Of a stretch of 64,000 nucleotides of DNA, positions 5,801-14,978 are shown one piece after another. Location: contig JALHQC010000008.1 of the NCBI GenBank assembly GCA_022842165.1, positions 54,143-118,142 on the forward strand, read 5' to 3'. Each line of letters starts with the position of its first letter. Position 1 is the first letter of the stretch. The notes beneath the pieces are model-generated. The model had not been told where the DNA came from and did no database searches. It saw only the letters and a program-made list of their open reading frames with translations. The translations under genes and the position numbers were made by a program. Source of the stretch: a bacterium. GTDB taxonomy: Bacteria; Pseudomonadota; Alphaproteobacteria; Rhizobiales; Aestuariivirgaceae.

Positions 5801-8419
5801 TCAGCGGTTGATCAGGGAAGGCGGCAATCCGAACCCGCCGGGAATGGCCTTGCGGTTCACGTCCGGGCTGTGCTGTTCCAGCTTCTTTTTGAACCATACA
5901 TCAATCGTCATAGATCCATCGGCATTCTTCCGCTGACTCTGTTCAACCTTAGCGTCGCCGACCTGGTTATAGACATTGACCACCGCTCCGCCGCCGCCGC
6001 CACCACCTGCGGCCGCGACCCCAAGGCGCCCATCACTGCCACGTCGAAGAGGCATCACCGCTTCCGGTCCTGCCTCACCCATGATTCCCAGGTTCCCCGC
6101 GCCGTAGGCGAACATGGTCGGCCTGGACACGATCGAATTGGCGAAGGCACCGCCGTTGGCGAACCGCTGCATGCCGCCATAGAACACGTTGCCGTTCGCG
6201 CTCTGGCTCGGCGCAACGCCGCCACCGAACATGCCCATAAGCATGCTCATGAAGCCACCGCCGGCCGGTGTCTGGCTCTGGCCCAGCCCTAAGCTGTTAA
6301 GCAGCCCGCTCATCGCCAACTGGTAGGAGAGCCGGGCGAGGTCCGTCATCATCGTGTCGATCAGGGACGTGAATTCCAGTTCCCCCGTCTTCGCGAAGTT
6401 CACCCAAACGTCTTCCATGCCTGAGTTCAGGTTGCCCATAATCTGCTGAGTGGTGCCGGCGAAATTGTTCACCTCCGCTGACATTTCCTCGAAGCCGCGG
6501 CGGAAGCCATAGCCGAAACTGCTCTCGATCTCCTGGATCTCGCGCAACTGCTCTGCGAAGCGCGCGAAGTCGGCGGTTCCCTCCTGGATGCCGGCACCCT
6601 GAAGCCGTTTCAGAATGTCACCTTCTGCCGTCGGCATGAACAGGGCACTGCGCTCGCTGCCGATGTCCTTTTCGAGGGTTCGAACTGCCATCTGCTGATT
6701 CATCAACGCAAGTTCCGCATTGATCGCCTTCAGGCGCCCATACTGCGCGGTGTCGAAGGCCAGCCCGTTGTCTTCTGCCTGTCGCTGAAGATCAAGAAAA
6801 GTCTGCAGGTTCGCGCGGGCTTCCTGTTGCTCCGCTGGCGTCTTTCCGATCATCGTAAGGTCAAGCCTTGCGGAAGCAATATTGTCGTTCGCGGAGCGGA
6901 GCCGCTGCTTGTCCTGTTCCGCGACCTGCTCGCGAATCTGCAGTGTCTGCTTTTCGATTTCGCCCGTGGCCTGAGCCAAGGCGATGGTGCGCGCCGCTTC
7001 GATCCGCGCGGCCGCCTCGATCGGGTGAACCTGGTCTTCGAGCATGCGTAGCCGTTCACGTTCCACAGCGATTGCCGCTTTATCACCGGGTGTCGTCGCG
7101 CTCATGTCGCGGATGTCGAGCGCGGTTTCAGCACGGAGGCGATCGGCGGCCGTCCGGGCGTCTCGCAACGTGCCCATGAGCATCCGCGCGCCAGCATCCC
7201 GCGGTGAAGGCAGCGATTCCAGCGCGCCCTTGAAAGCTTCGACCGCTCGCTGATTTTCCGCCACCTCTTCCGACATGGCGATGAACTCTTGCTTCACCGC
7301 ATTGACGGCCGGGCTTGCGCTGGGCAGCTTGATGATCTCTTCGCGAAGTTCGGCGGCCTTCAGGGTTCCGGCGTCAAGATCGCGCTGCGCTTCCTCGAAC
7401 AGCGCCTGGAATGCAATGAACGGATTGACGGCCGGCAGCTTCATTTCGGGGTAGAGATCGAGATACGGCTTGTTGAGCCCGAAGGCAGGATTTTCGAGCA
7501 AGGTCCGGAAGTCTTCCTTCATCTTCGCCGTCGACTGCTCGAGGTTCATTTCGGCGCGGAAGCGGATCACGAATTCAGGTTCCGGCGATCTTTCACCAAA
7601 GCCCTTGCCGGCATCGCCGTAGAGGTCCTTCAACTCGCCTAGCAGATCCTTTTGTTGTTTCAGCAGGTCTTCGACTGAAGGCAGACTTGACTTGGCGCTA
7701 TTGACGAACATCGACACGGCACCGGCGAGAGATGCGAAGCCGACGACGGCCAAATTGACCGGGTTCAGCACGAACGACATGAGGCCCGTTCCCAGCGCCC
7801 GCATGCCGCCCTGCAGGCCATAGGGCCCGATAATCTGGCCTACCTGCATGCCTTGCTGCATCAGCATCATGAACGGAGATTGTCCGGACGCGAGCATGAC
7901 GGCCATGTCATTGAACTGATAGGACAGGTTTGCCATTTCGCCACGATTGAGCATCGCGCCGGCGGCCGTGCGATGCATGCCTGCGGCCGTATGGTCCATC
8001 GCCGCGCCTGTAGCCATCATGCGGGCGTTCACTTGGTCGACCACTGGCACCAGGCCGACGAAACCGCTTCTCGCGAGTTCCGCGGCGCTGGCGGTCATGC
8101 CCAGCTTGTCCGACATGCCGCCGTAGATCATCGCGGCCCTGGTCGGATCGAGTCCGTGATCCATCGCGGCGCTGAGTGTGCGAATCTGGGCTTCGAACTT
8201 CGCCGCTTCTGAATAGCCTTCGATGTAGGACCGGCTGAGCTTCGTCAGGCCGGGAATGGTCCGCTGTGTCTGAGCATCGGCAGCGGCAAAGCTTGCCGCC
8301 ATCCGTTGCGCCGAGTCGACCATGAGACCATCCGCGGCGGTTTTCTGTGCGGCACCGCGGGCGTAGCTGCTCGCGTCCATTTCGGCAGTCACGCGAAGAG
8401 ACCTAAGAGAGATTGTCAT
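5801..8419 (-). CDS. Phage tail tape-measure protein
   Basis: This 872-aa protein sets tail length and is ejected with DNA in long-tailed phages. Residues 1-240 match the lambda-like tail length tape measure N-terminal family; NLSYQFNDMAVMLASGQSPF (about 164-183) is diagnostic. A hydrophobic stretch lies at 212-239, long helical segments follow, and the C-terminal motif GIMGEAGPEAVMPLRRG ends in a glycine-rich tail. AAGGACT precedes the ATG. It starts 11 bases after the terminase large subunit. No tail tube, chaperone or baseplate gene is near, which is abnormal for a complete phage. Confidence 0.92.
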   Translation of the reverse strand: MTISLRSLRVTAEMDASSYARGAAQKTAADGLMVDSAQRMAASFAAADAQTQRTIPGLTKLSRSYIEGYSEAAKFEAQIRTLSAAMDHGLDPTRAAMIYGGMSDKLGMTASAAELARSGFVGLVPVVDQVNARMMATGAAMDHTAAGMHRTAAGAMLNRGEMANLSYQFNDMAVMLASGQSPFMMLMQQGMQVGQIIGPYGLQGGMRALGTGLMSFVLNPVNLAVVGFASLAGAVSMFVNSAKSSLPSVEDLLKQQKDLLGELKDLYGDAGKGFGERSPEPEFVIRFRAEMNLEQSTAKMKEDFRTLLENPAFGLNKPYLDLYPEMKLPAVNPFIAFQALFEEAQRDLDAGTLKAAELREEIIKLPSASPAVNAVKQEFIAMSEEVAENQRAVEAFKGALESLPSPRDAGARMLMGTLRDARTAADRLRAETALDIRDMSATTPGDKAAIAVERERLRMLEDQVHPIEAAARIEAARTIALAQATGEIEKQTLQIREQVAEQDKQRLRSANDNIASARLDLTMIGKTPAEQQEARANLQTFLDLQRQAEDNGLAFDTAQYGRLKAINAELALMNQQMAVRTLEKDIGSERSALFMPTAEGDILKRLQGAGIQEGTADFARFAEQLREIQEIESSFGYGFRRGFEEMSAEVNNFAGTTQQIMGNLNSGMEDVWVNFAKTGELEFTSLIDTMMTDLARLSYQLAMSGLLNSLGLGQSQTPAGGGFMSMLMGMFGGGVAPSQSANGNVFYGGMQRFANGGAFANSIVSRPTMFAYGAGNLGIMGEAGPEAVMPLRRGSDGRLGVAAAGGGGGGGAVVNVYNQVGDAKVEQSQRKNADGSMTIDVWFKKKLEQHSPDVNRKAIPGGFGLPPSLINR

Positions 8420-8430
8420 GCTGAGTCCTT

Positions 8431-10041
8431 TCAGATGAAGAGGAAACCTTCGGAGCGTTCTGGCGAGTCATAGATTGATCGATTGCTTGCGCCGGTTGAG
8501 GCCCGGGCGATCGCCATCGCGGCCGCAACCGCGCCGTCGATCCGATCCCGACTTTTTCCTTTATGGAAGGACCGATTGCCGGCCTTGTCGGTTTCGGTGG
8601 CGACGTTCTCGAAGCACCATCGCAGCACCGGGTTGCCGCCGTGCCGGAACTTCCGGGCGATGATGGCGCGCTCGAGTTCCTTGATCGCCGGACCCATGGT
8701 GATCCAGCCTTGGCGCATGGTGGCGGTGGGCAGGCCGTCTTCAGTCAAGGGCGCCATCACCGCCTGGGCATAAGCCGGATCAAAGACGATCTCTTGCACG
8801 TCGAAGCGTTCGCAAAGGCCTCGAATATGCGCTTCGACCGCGCGATAATCTGAGACATTCCCCTCAGTTGCGATGATGTATCCCTCATCTCGCCATCGCG
8901 GATACGGCACCTTGTCCCGGTCGGCCCGGCCCTGGATATTGTCACCGGGGCAAAAGAACCACGCTTGGACGATATAGCCGTCTTCGTCGTCATCATCGCG
9001 CCATGCGGCAACGACCGCTGTGAGATCGGTCGTCAGGCCCATATCGACGGCTATCCAGCACGGCCGCCCTTTCAGGGCCTCAAGGTCGATCGGTGCTGAG
9101 CCTTCGTCGTAAACGCTCATCTCGACGAAGGGTGAGAGGCTGTAATCCAGCCAGACATTCAGGTTGTACTGCCGGAAGTCGTCGCGCTCCGCCGGCCGCT
9201 CCGCCGCTTCGCGTGCCAGCTGGCGAAGGCCCGGAAGATCAGGGAAGCCCAGCGCAAGGCCAGGGTTTGCAATGTGCCACAGCTTTTCGTCGCGCCAGTC
9301 CGCTTTCTCGTCAGTCTCAAAGATCACCGGCAGGAAGCCGGGATCATCGATGGCACCGGACTGGACTTTTTTTGCATATTCGTAAATTTCGAACGCGAGG
9401 TTGTTTTGACCGCGCCCGGACTGGGTGATAGAGATCAGAAGAGAGCCCGGCGTCTTCACCAGGCCGGTGCGCAGCGCCTTCCACAATGCACGGGAAGGCC
9501 AGGCGATGAGCTCATCCGCCAGCACGAATGTCGGGGTCTTGCCCAACTGGATTTCGCCCTTGGCCGGAATGGCGCGGAACTCCGAACCGCTCTTCCGGTG
9601 CTCGAGCGAGAACTGCGACTCGGTGAGCTTCGCCGCCTTGGCAAGCCAGGGCGTGGCCTTCACGATCGCCGCCGCTTCGTCGTAGGCAATGGTCGCCTGA
9701 TCTTCGGCCGCCGCCGCTGCCAGGGCGAGCCCGCCTTCGGTGCGTTCGTAGCCAAAAGTGTGGAGCAGCGAGAGCGCGGCGCCCATCGTCGTCTTGCGCC
9801 CGCCGCGCGGCATGAGGATGAACACCGTCTTCACGAGCCGGTTGCCGCGATCGTCGACCGGGCCGTAAATGCGCCGGACGATCCGTTCCCAGAATGGCGG
9901 AAGGTCGAAGGCCTTGCCTTCGAGGCGGGATTTCGGGTGCTTCAGACGGCGGATGAATTCGACCGCGCGTTCGCCGTATCCCATGGGGTCCGGGATATCG
10001 GAGCCGTCATAAATCCATTCCGGCCGGCGCGCCGTCGTCAT
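8431..10041 (-). CDS. terL: Terminase large subunit
   Basis: The DNA-packaging motor and nuclease, 536 aa. The Walker A variant PRGGRKTT is at 78-85 and Walker B with catalytic acid FVLADE at 172-177. The RNase H-like nuclease is marked by AVDMGLTTD (Asp333), IVFDPAYA and a late DRIDGAVAA acid. It overlaps the terminase small subunit by 35 bases, so translation is coupled. Length and motif order are those of an intact HK97/P27-associated terminase. Confidence 0.95.
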   Translation of the reverse strand: MTTARRPEWIYDGSDIPDPMGYGERAVEFIRRLKHPKSRLEGKAFDLPPFWERIVRRIYGPVDDRGNRLVKTVFILMPRGGRKTTMGAALSLLHTFGYERTEGGLALAAAAAEDQATIAYDEAAAIVKATPWLAKAAKLTESQFSLEHRKSGSEFRAIPAKGEIQLGKTPTFVLADELIAWPSRALWKALRTGLVKTPGSLLISITQSGRGQNNLAFEIYEYAKKVQSGAIDDPGFLPVIFETDEKADWRDEKLWHIANPGLALGFPDLPGLRQLAREAAERPAERDDFRQYNLNVWLDYSLSPFVEMSVYDEGSAPIDLEALKGRPCWIAVDMGLTTDLTAVVAAWRDDDDEDGYIVQAWFFCPGDNIQGRADRDKVPYPRWRDEGYIIATEGNVSDYRAVEAHIRGLCERFDVQEIVFDPAYAQAVMAPLTEDGLPTATMRQGWITMGPAIKELERAIIARKFRHGGNPVLRWCFENVATETDKAGNRSFHKGKSRDRIDGAVAAAMAIARASTGASNRSIYDSPERSEGFLFI

Positions 10042-10423
10042 CGTGTGATGCTCCCGGCCCCTGCAGGCCCTTCCGCGACCGCGCCGACGGGCTCAAGCCC
10101 AGTTCCGCGCCCATCCGCGCTGTGATCTCCTGAGCCTTGTTTAGAAGCCCGTGCGCCGGGTGCGGCTTGGGTTCGCCGGTCTTGGTTCGGACGAATGCCC
10201 CGTCCTGCTCGATTGCCTTGATGCACTCCGCCGCCTGAAACTGGGCAATCACATACGACGCCACGAGGCCCAGCATTGACGGGAAGAGCAGCTTTCTGGC
10301 CGCCAAGTCCGAAACGACGCGGTCCCACTCCCGATGCATGGATTTCGGGATATGTGCCGGTCGCGGAGTCAGCGGCGGCGCGCTGCCCTCGATCGCCTTC
10401 AGTTCCGGCCGGCGTCCTCTCAT
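10007..10423 (-). CDS. terS: Terminase small subunit, P27 family
   Basis: A 138-aa protein that selects element DNA for packaging. It opens with a P27-type RGRRP-ELKAIEG segment and a PRPAHIPKSMHREWDRVV helix, continues with an aromatic/Ala-rich helix (MLGLVASYVIAQFQAAEC), and ends with KPHPAHGLLNKAQEI and a glycine-rich tail. It overlaps HNH by ATGA upstream and terL downstream. In satellites this gene usually confers packaging specificity. Confidence 0.85.
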   Translation of the reverse strand: MRGRRPELKAIEGSAPPLTPRPAHIPKSMHREWDRVVSDLAARKLLFPSMLGLVASYVIAQFQAAECIKAIEQDGAFVRTKTGEPKPHPAHGLLNKAQEITARMGAELGLSPSARSRKGLQGPGASHDDDGAPAGMDL

Positions 10424-10878
10424 TCAAGCGAGCCTCCTGCACCGGTGACCGAATTTCCAGCGGGCGAAATCGAAAATTGTTCGCGTTGTCCACCCTGAAC
10501 GGTCTGTCCCCCTTGGCCGGAAGTTGTGACCCTCCCCCGGGTGCTGGCGAAGCCCTGGTCGCGGGCTGTGCGTCGCGAGTGGTGGCTGTGGCAGAGCGGG
10601 CGTAGGTTGCTCCACTCGAGGCGGAGCTCTGGCCTGTCGCGCACGCTTTCAATGTGGTCAACGTCTGTTGCAGCGGCATGGCATCCATCTTCCGAGCAGC
10701 AAGGGTTCGCTTCGAGGAACGCCCCGCGGAGCTTCCGCCATTCGCCATCATATCCCCTCGCATGGGCGCTGGGCCTGCAGCGGTCATGTTCCGCGCGGGC
10801 CGCACGTCTGCACTGGCACATGGTGCCGCTATCGACGCGGCGGCCACAGGAGCAGATGCGAGATGGTTTGAAGGGCAT
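10420..10878 (-). CDS. HNH endonuclease of the packaging module
   Basis: A 152-aa protein with two zinc-knuckle-like Cys pairs near the N-terminus (CSCGRR, CQCRR) and the HNH core. The core shows VDHIESVRDRPEL (about 72-84), then NLRPLCHSHHSRRT (about 90-103). In HK97-like phages such HNH proteins assist terminase at the cos site. Its stop overlaps the terS start by four bases. It follows the only sizeable noncoding gap in the head module, which contains a large palindrome. Confidence 0.92.
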   Translation of the reverse strand: MPFKPSRICSCGRRVDSGTMCQCRRAARAEHDRCRPSAHARGYDGEWRKLRGAFLEANPCCSEDGCHAAATDVDHIESVRDRPELRLEWSNLRPLCHSHHSRRTARDQGFASTRGRVTTSGQGGQTVQGGQREQFSISPAGNSVTGAGGSLE

Positions 10879-10897
10879 GAGAGTTCCAATGAAAGGA

Positions 10898-10947
10898 CTG
10901 CAGGCGAGCCGTAGCTCGAGGGATGGCGGCGCTGGGCTCGCCTGCAG
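10898..10947. promoter_or_regulatory. 13-bp perfect inverted repeat upstream of HNH-terS-terL
   Basis: CTGCAGGCGAGCC at 10898-10910 is the exact reverse complement of 10935-10947, with a 24-base loop. It fills the 109-base gap between the capsid-side genes and the packaging genes. It could be an RNA processing or attenuation hairpin, or the packaging start site (cos/pac), since HNH and terS overlap and leave no room for a site between them. No U-tract follows on the minus strand, so it is not a standard terminator. Confidence 0.6.
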
Positions 10948-10987
10948 GGTTCGCCGTCACCGTGTCGGCAGCGGCGGGTGTCGGCTA

Positions 10988-11413
10988 TCAGTTCGGCGGG
11001 TTCGCTGTCGGTGCAGACATGGCGTGGCCGAGGATGGCCAGCGCTGACAGCGGTGCCGCACCGGTGTTCGCACCGGGCGTGATGGTCAGGCGCGTGTAAC
11101 GCTTATTGCCGATATACCCGAGCTTCCGGCAGACGCCGTCAGCGGCGAAGGTGAAGCCAGCCAGTGCTTCAGTGCCGAGAAGGTCAGCATCAGCAACCGC
11201 GGCGAAGCCCGAGCCCGATGCATCACTCTCTTCGAGCAACACGGTGAAGGTGGCGTCGACATCGGCAAGGGTGCCGGTGATGATCGCATAGGTGAGGCTG
11301 TCGAAGCCAAGGCGATCGATCACCGTGCCCACCTGGGCGGTGTTGTCAGTGATTGCCGCGGCAACCGGCACAATGACCGGCTTCACGTTGATCGAATTCA
11401 TGAGGTCGCGCAT
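10988..11413 (-). CDS. Probable capsid-associated protein (141 aa)
   Basis: A 141-aa, mainly beta-predicted, Ala/Thr-rich protein directly downstream of the major capsid gene. This is the place where decoration or head-completion proteins are normally encoded. No family motif is recognised; features include GFDSLTYAIITGTLADVDAT and RYTRLTITPGANTG. GGAAGGAC sits six bases from the ATG at 11413. The role is inferred from position and size. A tail component is possible but not supported. Confidence 0.6.
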   Translation of the reverse strand: MRDLMNSINVKPVIVPVAAAITDNTAQVGTVIDRLGFDSLTYAIITGTLADVDATFTVLLEESDASGSGFAAVADADLLGTEALAGFTFAADGVCRKLGYIGNKRYTRLTITPGANTGAAPLSALAILGHAMSAPTANPPN

Positions 11414-11481
11414 TGCGATTGTCCTTCCGAGATGTTGATAGGAAAACCGGGCGGAGACCGCCCGGTGTCGTCACGTCGACG

Positions 11482-12642
11482 TTACGTTGTGGAGATCTTC
11501 AGCTTCCGGATGGCTTCCGACTTCCCCACACCACCGGCCACGCGGCGGCGCCCGTGGAAACGGGTCATGCCGTTCGTGGCCTGGGAATAGGGATCGCGGA
11601 GCACCGACAGTGCCACACGGTCGAAGATCCTGTACCCGGCACCGAAGTCACCGAAGACGATCGGGAAGGCATTGGAGGCGATGTCCGGCATGTCGGGTGC
11701 TTCCACCACCGGACGGCCAAGGATGGTGTTGGCCAGGGCGCCGTTGAAGCCCGCCGGTGTGAGCAGATAGGCGCCCGTCACCGAGTCCTTCAGCTTGCGC
11801 ACCGCGGAGAGGGTTGCGGAGTTCATCATCCAGACGCCGTTTGTCCGGTAGACCGGCTTGATTGCGTGGAAGAGGTCGATCAGGCCATCAGCCTGCACCA
11901 GGGAAGCATGGCCGCCAGGCGTGTAGCCGACTCCGGTATCGTTCATGAAGCCAAAGGGCTGCAGCACGCCAGTGCCGTTGACGAATGCCTTGCCCTCTTC
12001 GAAGCCGAACTCTTCGGCGAACTCGAATGCGAGCAACTGATTGATGTCGAAGGCGGCATCTTCGAGGATGGTGTTCGAGACGTCGACATAGGCGGCCAGT
12101 TCAGCAACGGGATAGCGGTTTTGGCCGAATGTGACATTGGCTTCCGGCCGGGCCTGCTTTTCGCCGACCCATGAGGCGGTCATGCCGCCGGTGCGCTTGG
12201 GTAGCAGCACTTGCGGCGCGCTGGTAGCCATCACGCGGGCGACGGTGCGAACCGGAGAGAACAGCACCACATTGCGGAGCAGTTCAGCAATGAACTCGTT
12301 CGGCGCGATGTAGCCGCCGGCGGTGTCGTCGCTGACGTTGAGGCTCTTCGCCTCATCGGGCGTCAGGGCTTCGCGGCCCTTGCGGACGAAGGTCTCGAAG
12401 GCCTTCGCTTCGAGCGCCTGGTCACCCGATTTGGTTTCGGTGCCCGGCCGTTTCAGGCGCGCGACTTCCACGTCGAAGCGGTCGGAAGCGGCCTTGAGAT
12501 CACCTTCGAGCTTGCCGAATTTGGCTTCGAGCGTTGCAGAAAGATCGGAGATCGCCTTCAGGGCGTCCGGCTCATTGCCGGAGGCATCCTTGCGTTCAAG
12601 CGGTCCGGCGTTGAGCCATTCCGCACTGAGGCAGTGCTTCAT
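11482..12642 (-). CDS. Major capsid protein, HK97 family
   Basis: A 386-aa shell protein. Residues 1 to about 100 are a charged helical delta/scaffold region with many Lys and Glu. The HK97 fold then begins near AGGYIAPNEFIAELL, followed by the E-loop region (VGEKQARPEANVTFGQ), the spine helix (DINQLLAFEFAEEFGFEEGK) and the conserved G-x-G-x-x-QPFGF segment. The start overlaps the protease stop by ATGA, the usual protease-capsid arrangement. All parts are present. Confidence 0.95.
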   Translation of the reverse strand: MKHCLSAEWLNAGPLERKDASGNEPDALKAISDLSATLEAKFGKLEGDLKAASDRFDVEVARLKRPGTETKSGDQALEAKAFETFVRKGREALTPDEAKSLNVSDDTAGGYIAPNEFIAELLRNVVLFSPVRTVARVMATSAPQVLLPKRTGGMTASWVGEKQARPEANVTFGQNRYPVAELAAYVDVSNTILEDAAFDINQLLAFEFAEEFGFEEGKAFVNGTGVLQPFGFMNDTGVGYTPGGHASLVQADGLIDLFHAIKPVYRTNGVWMMNSATLSAVRKLKDSVTGAYLLTPAGFNGALANTILGRPVVEAPDMPDIASNAFPIVFGDFGAGYRIFDRVALSVLRDPYSQATNGMTRFHGRRRVAGGVGKSEAIRKLKISTT

Positions 12643-13172
12643 GATTTAAACCTTTCATTGAGTTGATGGACAGCAGTCACGAGCGCGCGCGCCCGGTCGG
12701 GATCTGCAGCCTTGACGGCTGAGACGGTCGCGCCTTCGTTCATTGCGAAAGTGACGATCGACACTTCGTAGAGATCGAGCTCTTCGAGGAAGCGGACGCC
12801 CTTTTTTCGATCGTAGGAGTCTTTGAGAGTGCGATAGCCGATTGACAGGCTGTCGAGCGCGCCGGCCTTCAGAAGCGCATGGGTTTCGCGACCCTTGGCG
12901 GTATCGGTGATGATCTTGCCGGTGACCTTGAGGCCCTTGCGATCTTCGGCAAGCTCAGTCCAGACGCCAATGGGCTCGCTGGTATCGTGCCCGCGGAGCA
13001 TCTTTACCTTGGCTGCCGGGCGCCGGGTGAGCGACTTGGCGAAAGCGCCGGGCTTTACCACGTCGCGGCCCAGGTCTTCGACGTTGAAGACGGATGCATA
13101 ACCGCTGAAGCTGCCCTCATCGGTGAGCGCCTTCAGGTCGAAGTCGAGATGATGACCGGATTCCAGTTTCAT
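12639..13172 (-). CDS. HK97-family prohead protease
   Basis: A 177-aa serine protease that removes the capsid delta domain during head maturation. It shows the family start FSGYASVFNVEDLGRDVV, a catalytic His in MLRGHD (His62), the Ser in LDSLSIGY (Ser110) and a later Glu-rich LEELDLYEVSIVT. Its stop overlaps the capsid gene start by four bases. Length is typical. Confidence 0.95.
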   Translation of the reverse strand: MKLESGHHLDFDLKALTDEGSFSGYASVFNVEDLGRDVVKPGAFAKSLTRRPAAKVKMLRGHDTSEPIGVWTELAEDRKGLKVTGKIITDTAKGRETHALLKAGALDSLSIGYRTLKDSYDRKKGVRFLEELDLYEVSIVTFAMNEGATVSAVKAADPDRARALVTAVHQLNERFKS

Positions 13173-13176
13173 TGTG

Positions 13177-13455
13177 CTACCCGATCGTCACAACGATGGC
13201 GGTCGACCCGACCTTCACCCGCCGCACCTCATAGGGAACGATAAAGCCGGCCTGTACGGTGCCGAGATCGAGCCATTCGCCATCCTGGTTTTCAACAGGC
13301 AGGATTTGCAGCGTGCCGGTGGCCGTCACCAAAAGCTTGCAGTATGCCTGGAAGTCCGAACTATCAGATGGCGTGACCACTGCCCCTTTCCGGCCAAACC
13401 TGTCAGGGCCTATGGAATTCGACGTGTGGGGATCCTTTGCAGGTGTGTATGGCAT
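13177..13455 (-). CDS. Hypothetical head-region protein (92 aa)
   Basis: A small predicted beta-rich protein between portal and protease, with GGGAG about eight bases from its ATG. The N-terminal PYTPAKDP and SIGPDRFGRKGAVV recall small proteins that I have seen near portal genes in Rhizobiales prophages. No enzyme or membrane motif is visible. It may be a head-tail connector or minor head protein; the position is the only argument. Confidence 0.55.
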   Translation of the reverse strand: MPYTPAKDPHTSNSIGPDRFGRKGAVVTPSDSSDFQAYCKLLVTATGTLQILPVENQDGEWLDLGTVQAGFIVPYEVRRVKVGSTAIVVTIG

Positions 13456-13467
13456 CCCAGTATCTCC

Positions 13468-14664
13468 CTATGCGACAGCGCGGGGTTTTGCGCGCGGTGC
13501 CGGCGCGGTTGCCCCGGCGGGTTCAATGTTAGGGTTCAGGAATTCCTCTCCGCCTTGGTAGGGTGGAAGATTTTCCTTGGCGCGCGCTTCGTTCGGATTG
13601 AGGATGCGCGCTGAAATGGCCTTGCTGTAGGCTTCGAACCGCGCGGAAATGTCAGCCTTCACGAGCTCATCGACCGTGAATTCTGCGAAATGTGTGCGCT
13701 GCTCTTCAGGTGAGAGCAGCCGATTGATAGCGCCCTGCCACATCTTGAGCCTGGGCAGGATCCCGAATGTCAGGAAGGCTTGCGCCATCTGTTCCGAGTT
13801 GCCCCATGTCGCGCGGCCATAGTCAGCGATCAGAACCGGCGGCACGCCAAGCGCGCGGGCGATGTCCGTCACCTGGAAGGTTCGGAGTTCGAGGAACTGA
13901 AGGTCCACCGAATTGAAGGACAGCGGATCGAACTCGATTCCATCCTCGAGGATGGCGGTATGCCCCGCCCGCTCACCGGCGTGAGCGTTGTGCCACGATG
14001 CCTTGAGGCGTTCCAAGGTCGACTCGTTGATCTTGCCCTTGAGCTTCAAGACGCCGCTGGGCCGGCCGCCGTTTCCGAAGATCCGGCCCGCATGCTGCTC
14101 CATCGCCATGCAAAGGCCGATCGACTCTGCACACTGCCGAATGGGCGATAGTCCGTCGACGGACTGAATGTGCAGGATGTCGCGCCACGGGTAGACCTTG
14201 GTGCCGCCGCTTTTCAGCGCAACGCGGTAGGACGGTTCATGGTCGCTGCCATCTTCAACGGTGACGGTGTTCGACTTGAGGCGGATGAGCTCGACAATTT
14301 TTTCGCCTGATCGGTTCGCGAGTGCGTAGCCGTGACCGTAAAGGGTGGCATCCTTCTCGAGCTGCATGAACAGTTCAGGCGCGCCGGTCCAGGCGTTCGC
14401 CCGGCCGTGAATTCGATCATGCAGCGGGTGATCATCGGCGCGCTCTTTTCCGCCGCCTGGAAGCCGCTTAAAAATTGAAGCCGGCAATGAACCGATTGTC
14501 TCGCTCCGGACCCTAACGCCGGCGAAGACCGGAGCGCATCTCAGGGCGATATCGGGTGAGACCAGGATGCCGGCTGCCGTCTCACGGCCCGAGTCGACAA
14601 GCGCGGACCAGCCCGTCGAGGCTGCATCTTTGCGGCTGAAGATTGAGAGAAACTTCGCGAGCAT
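13468..14664 (-). CDS. Phage portal protein, HK97 family
   Basis: The dodecameric DNA gate of the head, 398 aa from the ATG at 14664. That start (MLAKFLSIF) has GGACGG six bases upstream; the ATG at 14682 lacks a site. Typical portal features are DIALRCAPVFAGVRVRSETI, PWRDILHIQS, GIEFDPLSFNSVDLQFLELR and LGVPPVLIADYGRATWGNSEQ. The Pro/Ala-rich C-terminal tail is ordinary. It begins the head operon after the replication genes. Confidence 0.95.
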   Translation of the reverse strand: MLAKFLSIFSRKDAASTGWSALVDSGRETAAGILVSPDIALRCAPVFAGVRVRSETIGSLPASIFKRLPGGGKERADDHPLHDRIHGRANAWTGAPELFMQLEKDATLYGHGYALANRSGEKIVELIRLKSNTVTVEDGSDHEPSYRVALKSGGTKVYPWRDILHIQSVDGLSPIRQCAESIGLCMAMEQHAGRIFGNGGRPSGVLKLKGKINESTLERLKASWHNAHAGERAGHTAILEDGIEFDPLSFNSVDLQFLELRTFQVTDIARALGVPPVLIADYGRATWGNSEQMAQAFLTFGILPRLKMWQGAINRLLSPEEQRTHFAEFTVDELVKADISARFEAYSKAISARILNPNEARAKENLPPYQGGEEFLNPNIEPAGATAPAPRAKPRAVA

Positions 14665-14765
14665 TCTTGACCGTCCATCCATTTGCAGGATCGGAAGATT
14701 CTCACTGCTTCACAATGCTAACGGGCGCGAATGGAAACTAACGATGCAGAACGCAGTGGCACGAC

Positions 14766-14978
14766 TTAGCGGCTGGAAGCTGTTTCGAGTGTTTCGATCC
14801 AGGTCAACAGACTGCTACGCCGCGCGCAGAGCTGATTTCCGAGAGAGAAGATCGGAGCACCTTTCTTCCTTCGAAGGGCATAGACACGCTGCGGATCGGC
14901 GCCGGTGCCCCAGATGTATTCTGCGATCGCGTCGGCGCCGTGCAAAAGGTCTTCAGCAAGTGGGGTCAGCTTATTCAT
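14766..14978 (-). CDS. Small HTH DNA-binding protein (70 aa)
   Basis: The start at 14978 (MNKLTPLAEDLL) is chosen because its ATGA overlaps the stop of the preceding gene at 14975; the longer frame lacks this coupling. The body, LLHGADAIAEYIWG...RVYALRRKKGAPIFSLGNQLCARRSSLL, is a compact helix-turn-helix with a wing, as in excisionase/AlpA-like or phage DNA-binding proteins that often precede packaging genes. It may link replication to packaging or act as a late regulator. Confidence 0.7.
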   Translation of the reverse strand: MNKLTPLAEDLLHGADAIAEYIWGTGADPQRVYALRRKKGAPIFSLGNQLCARRSSLLTWIETLETASSR

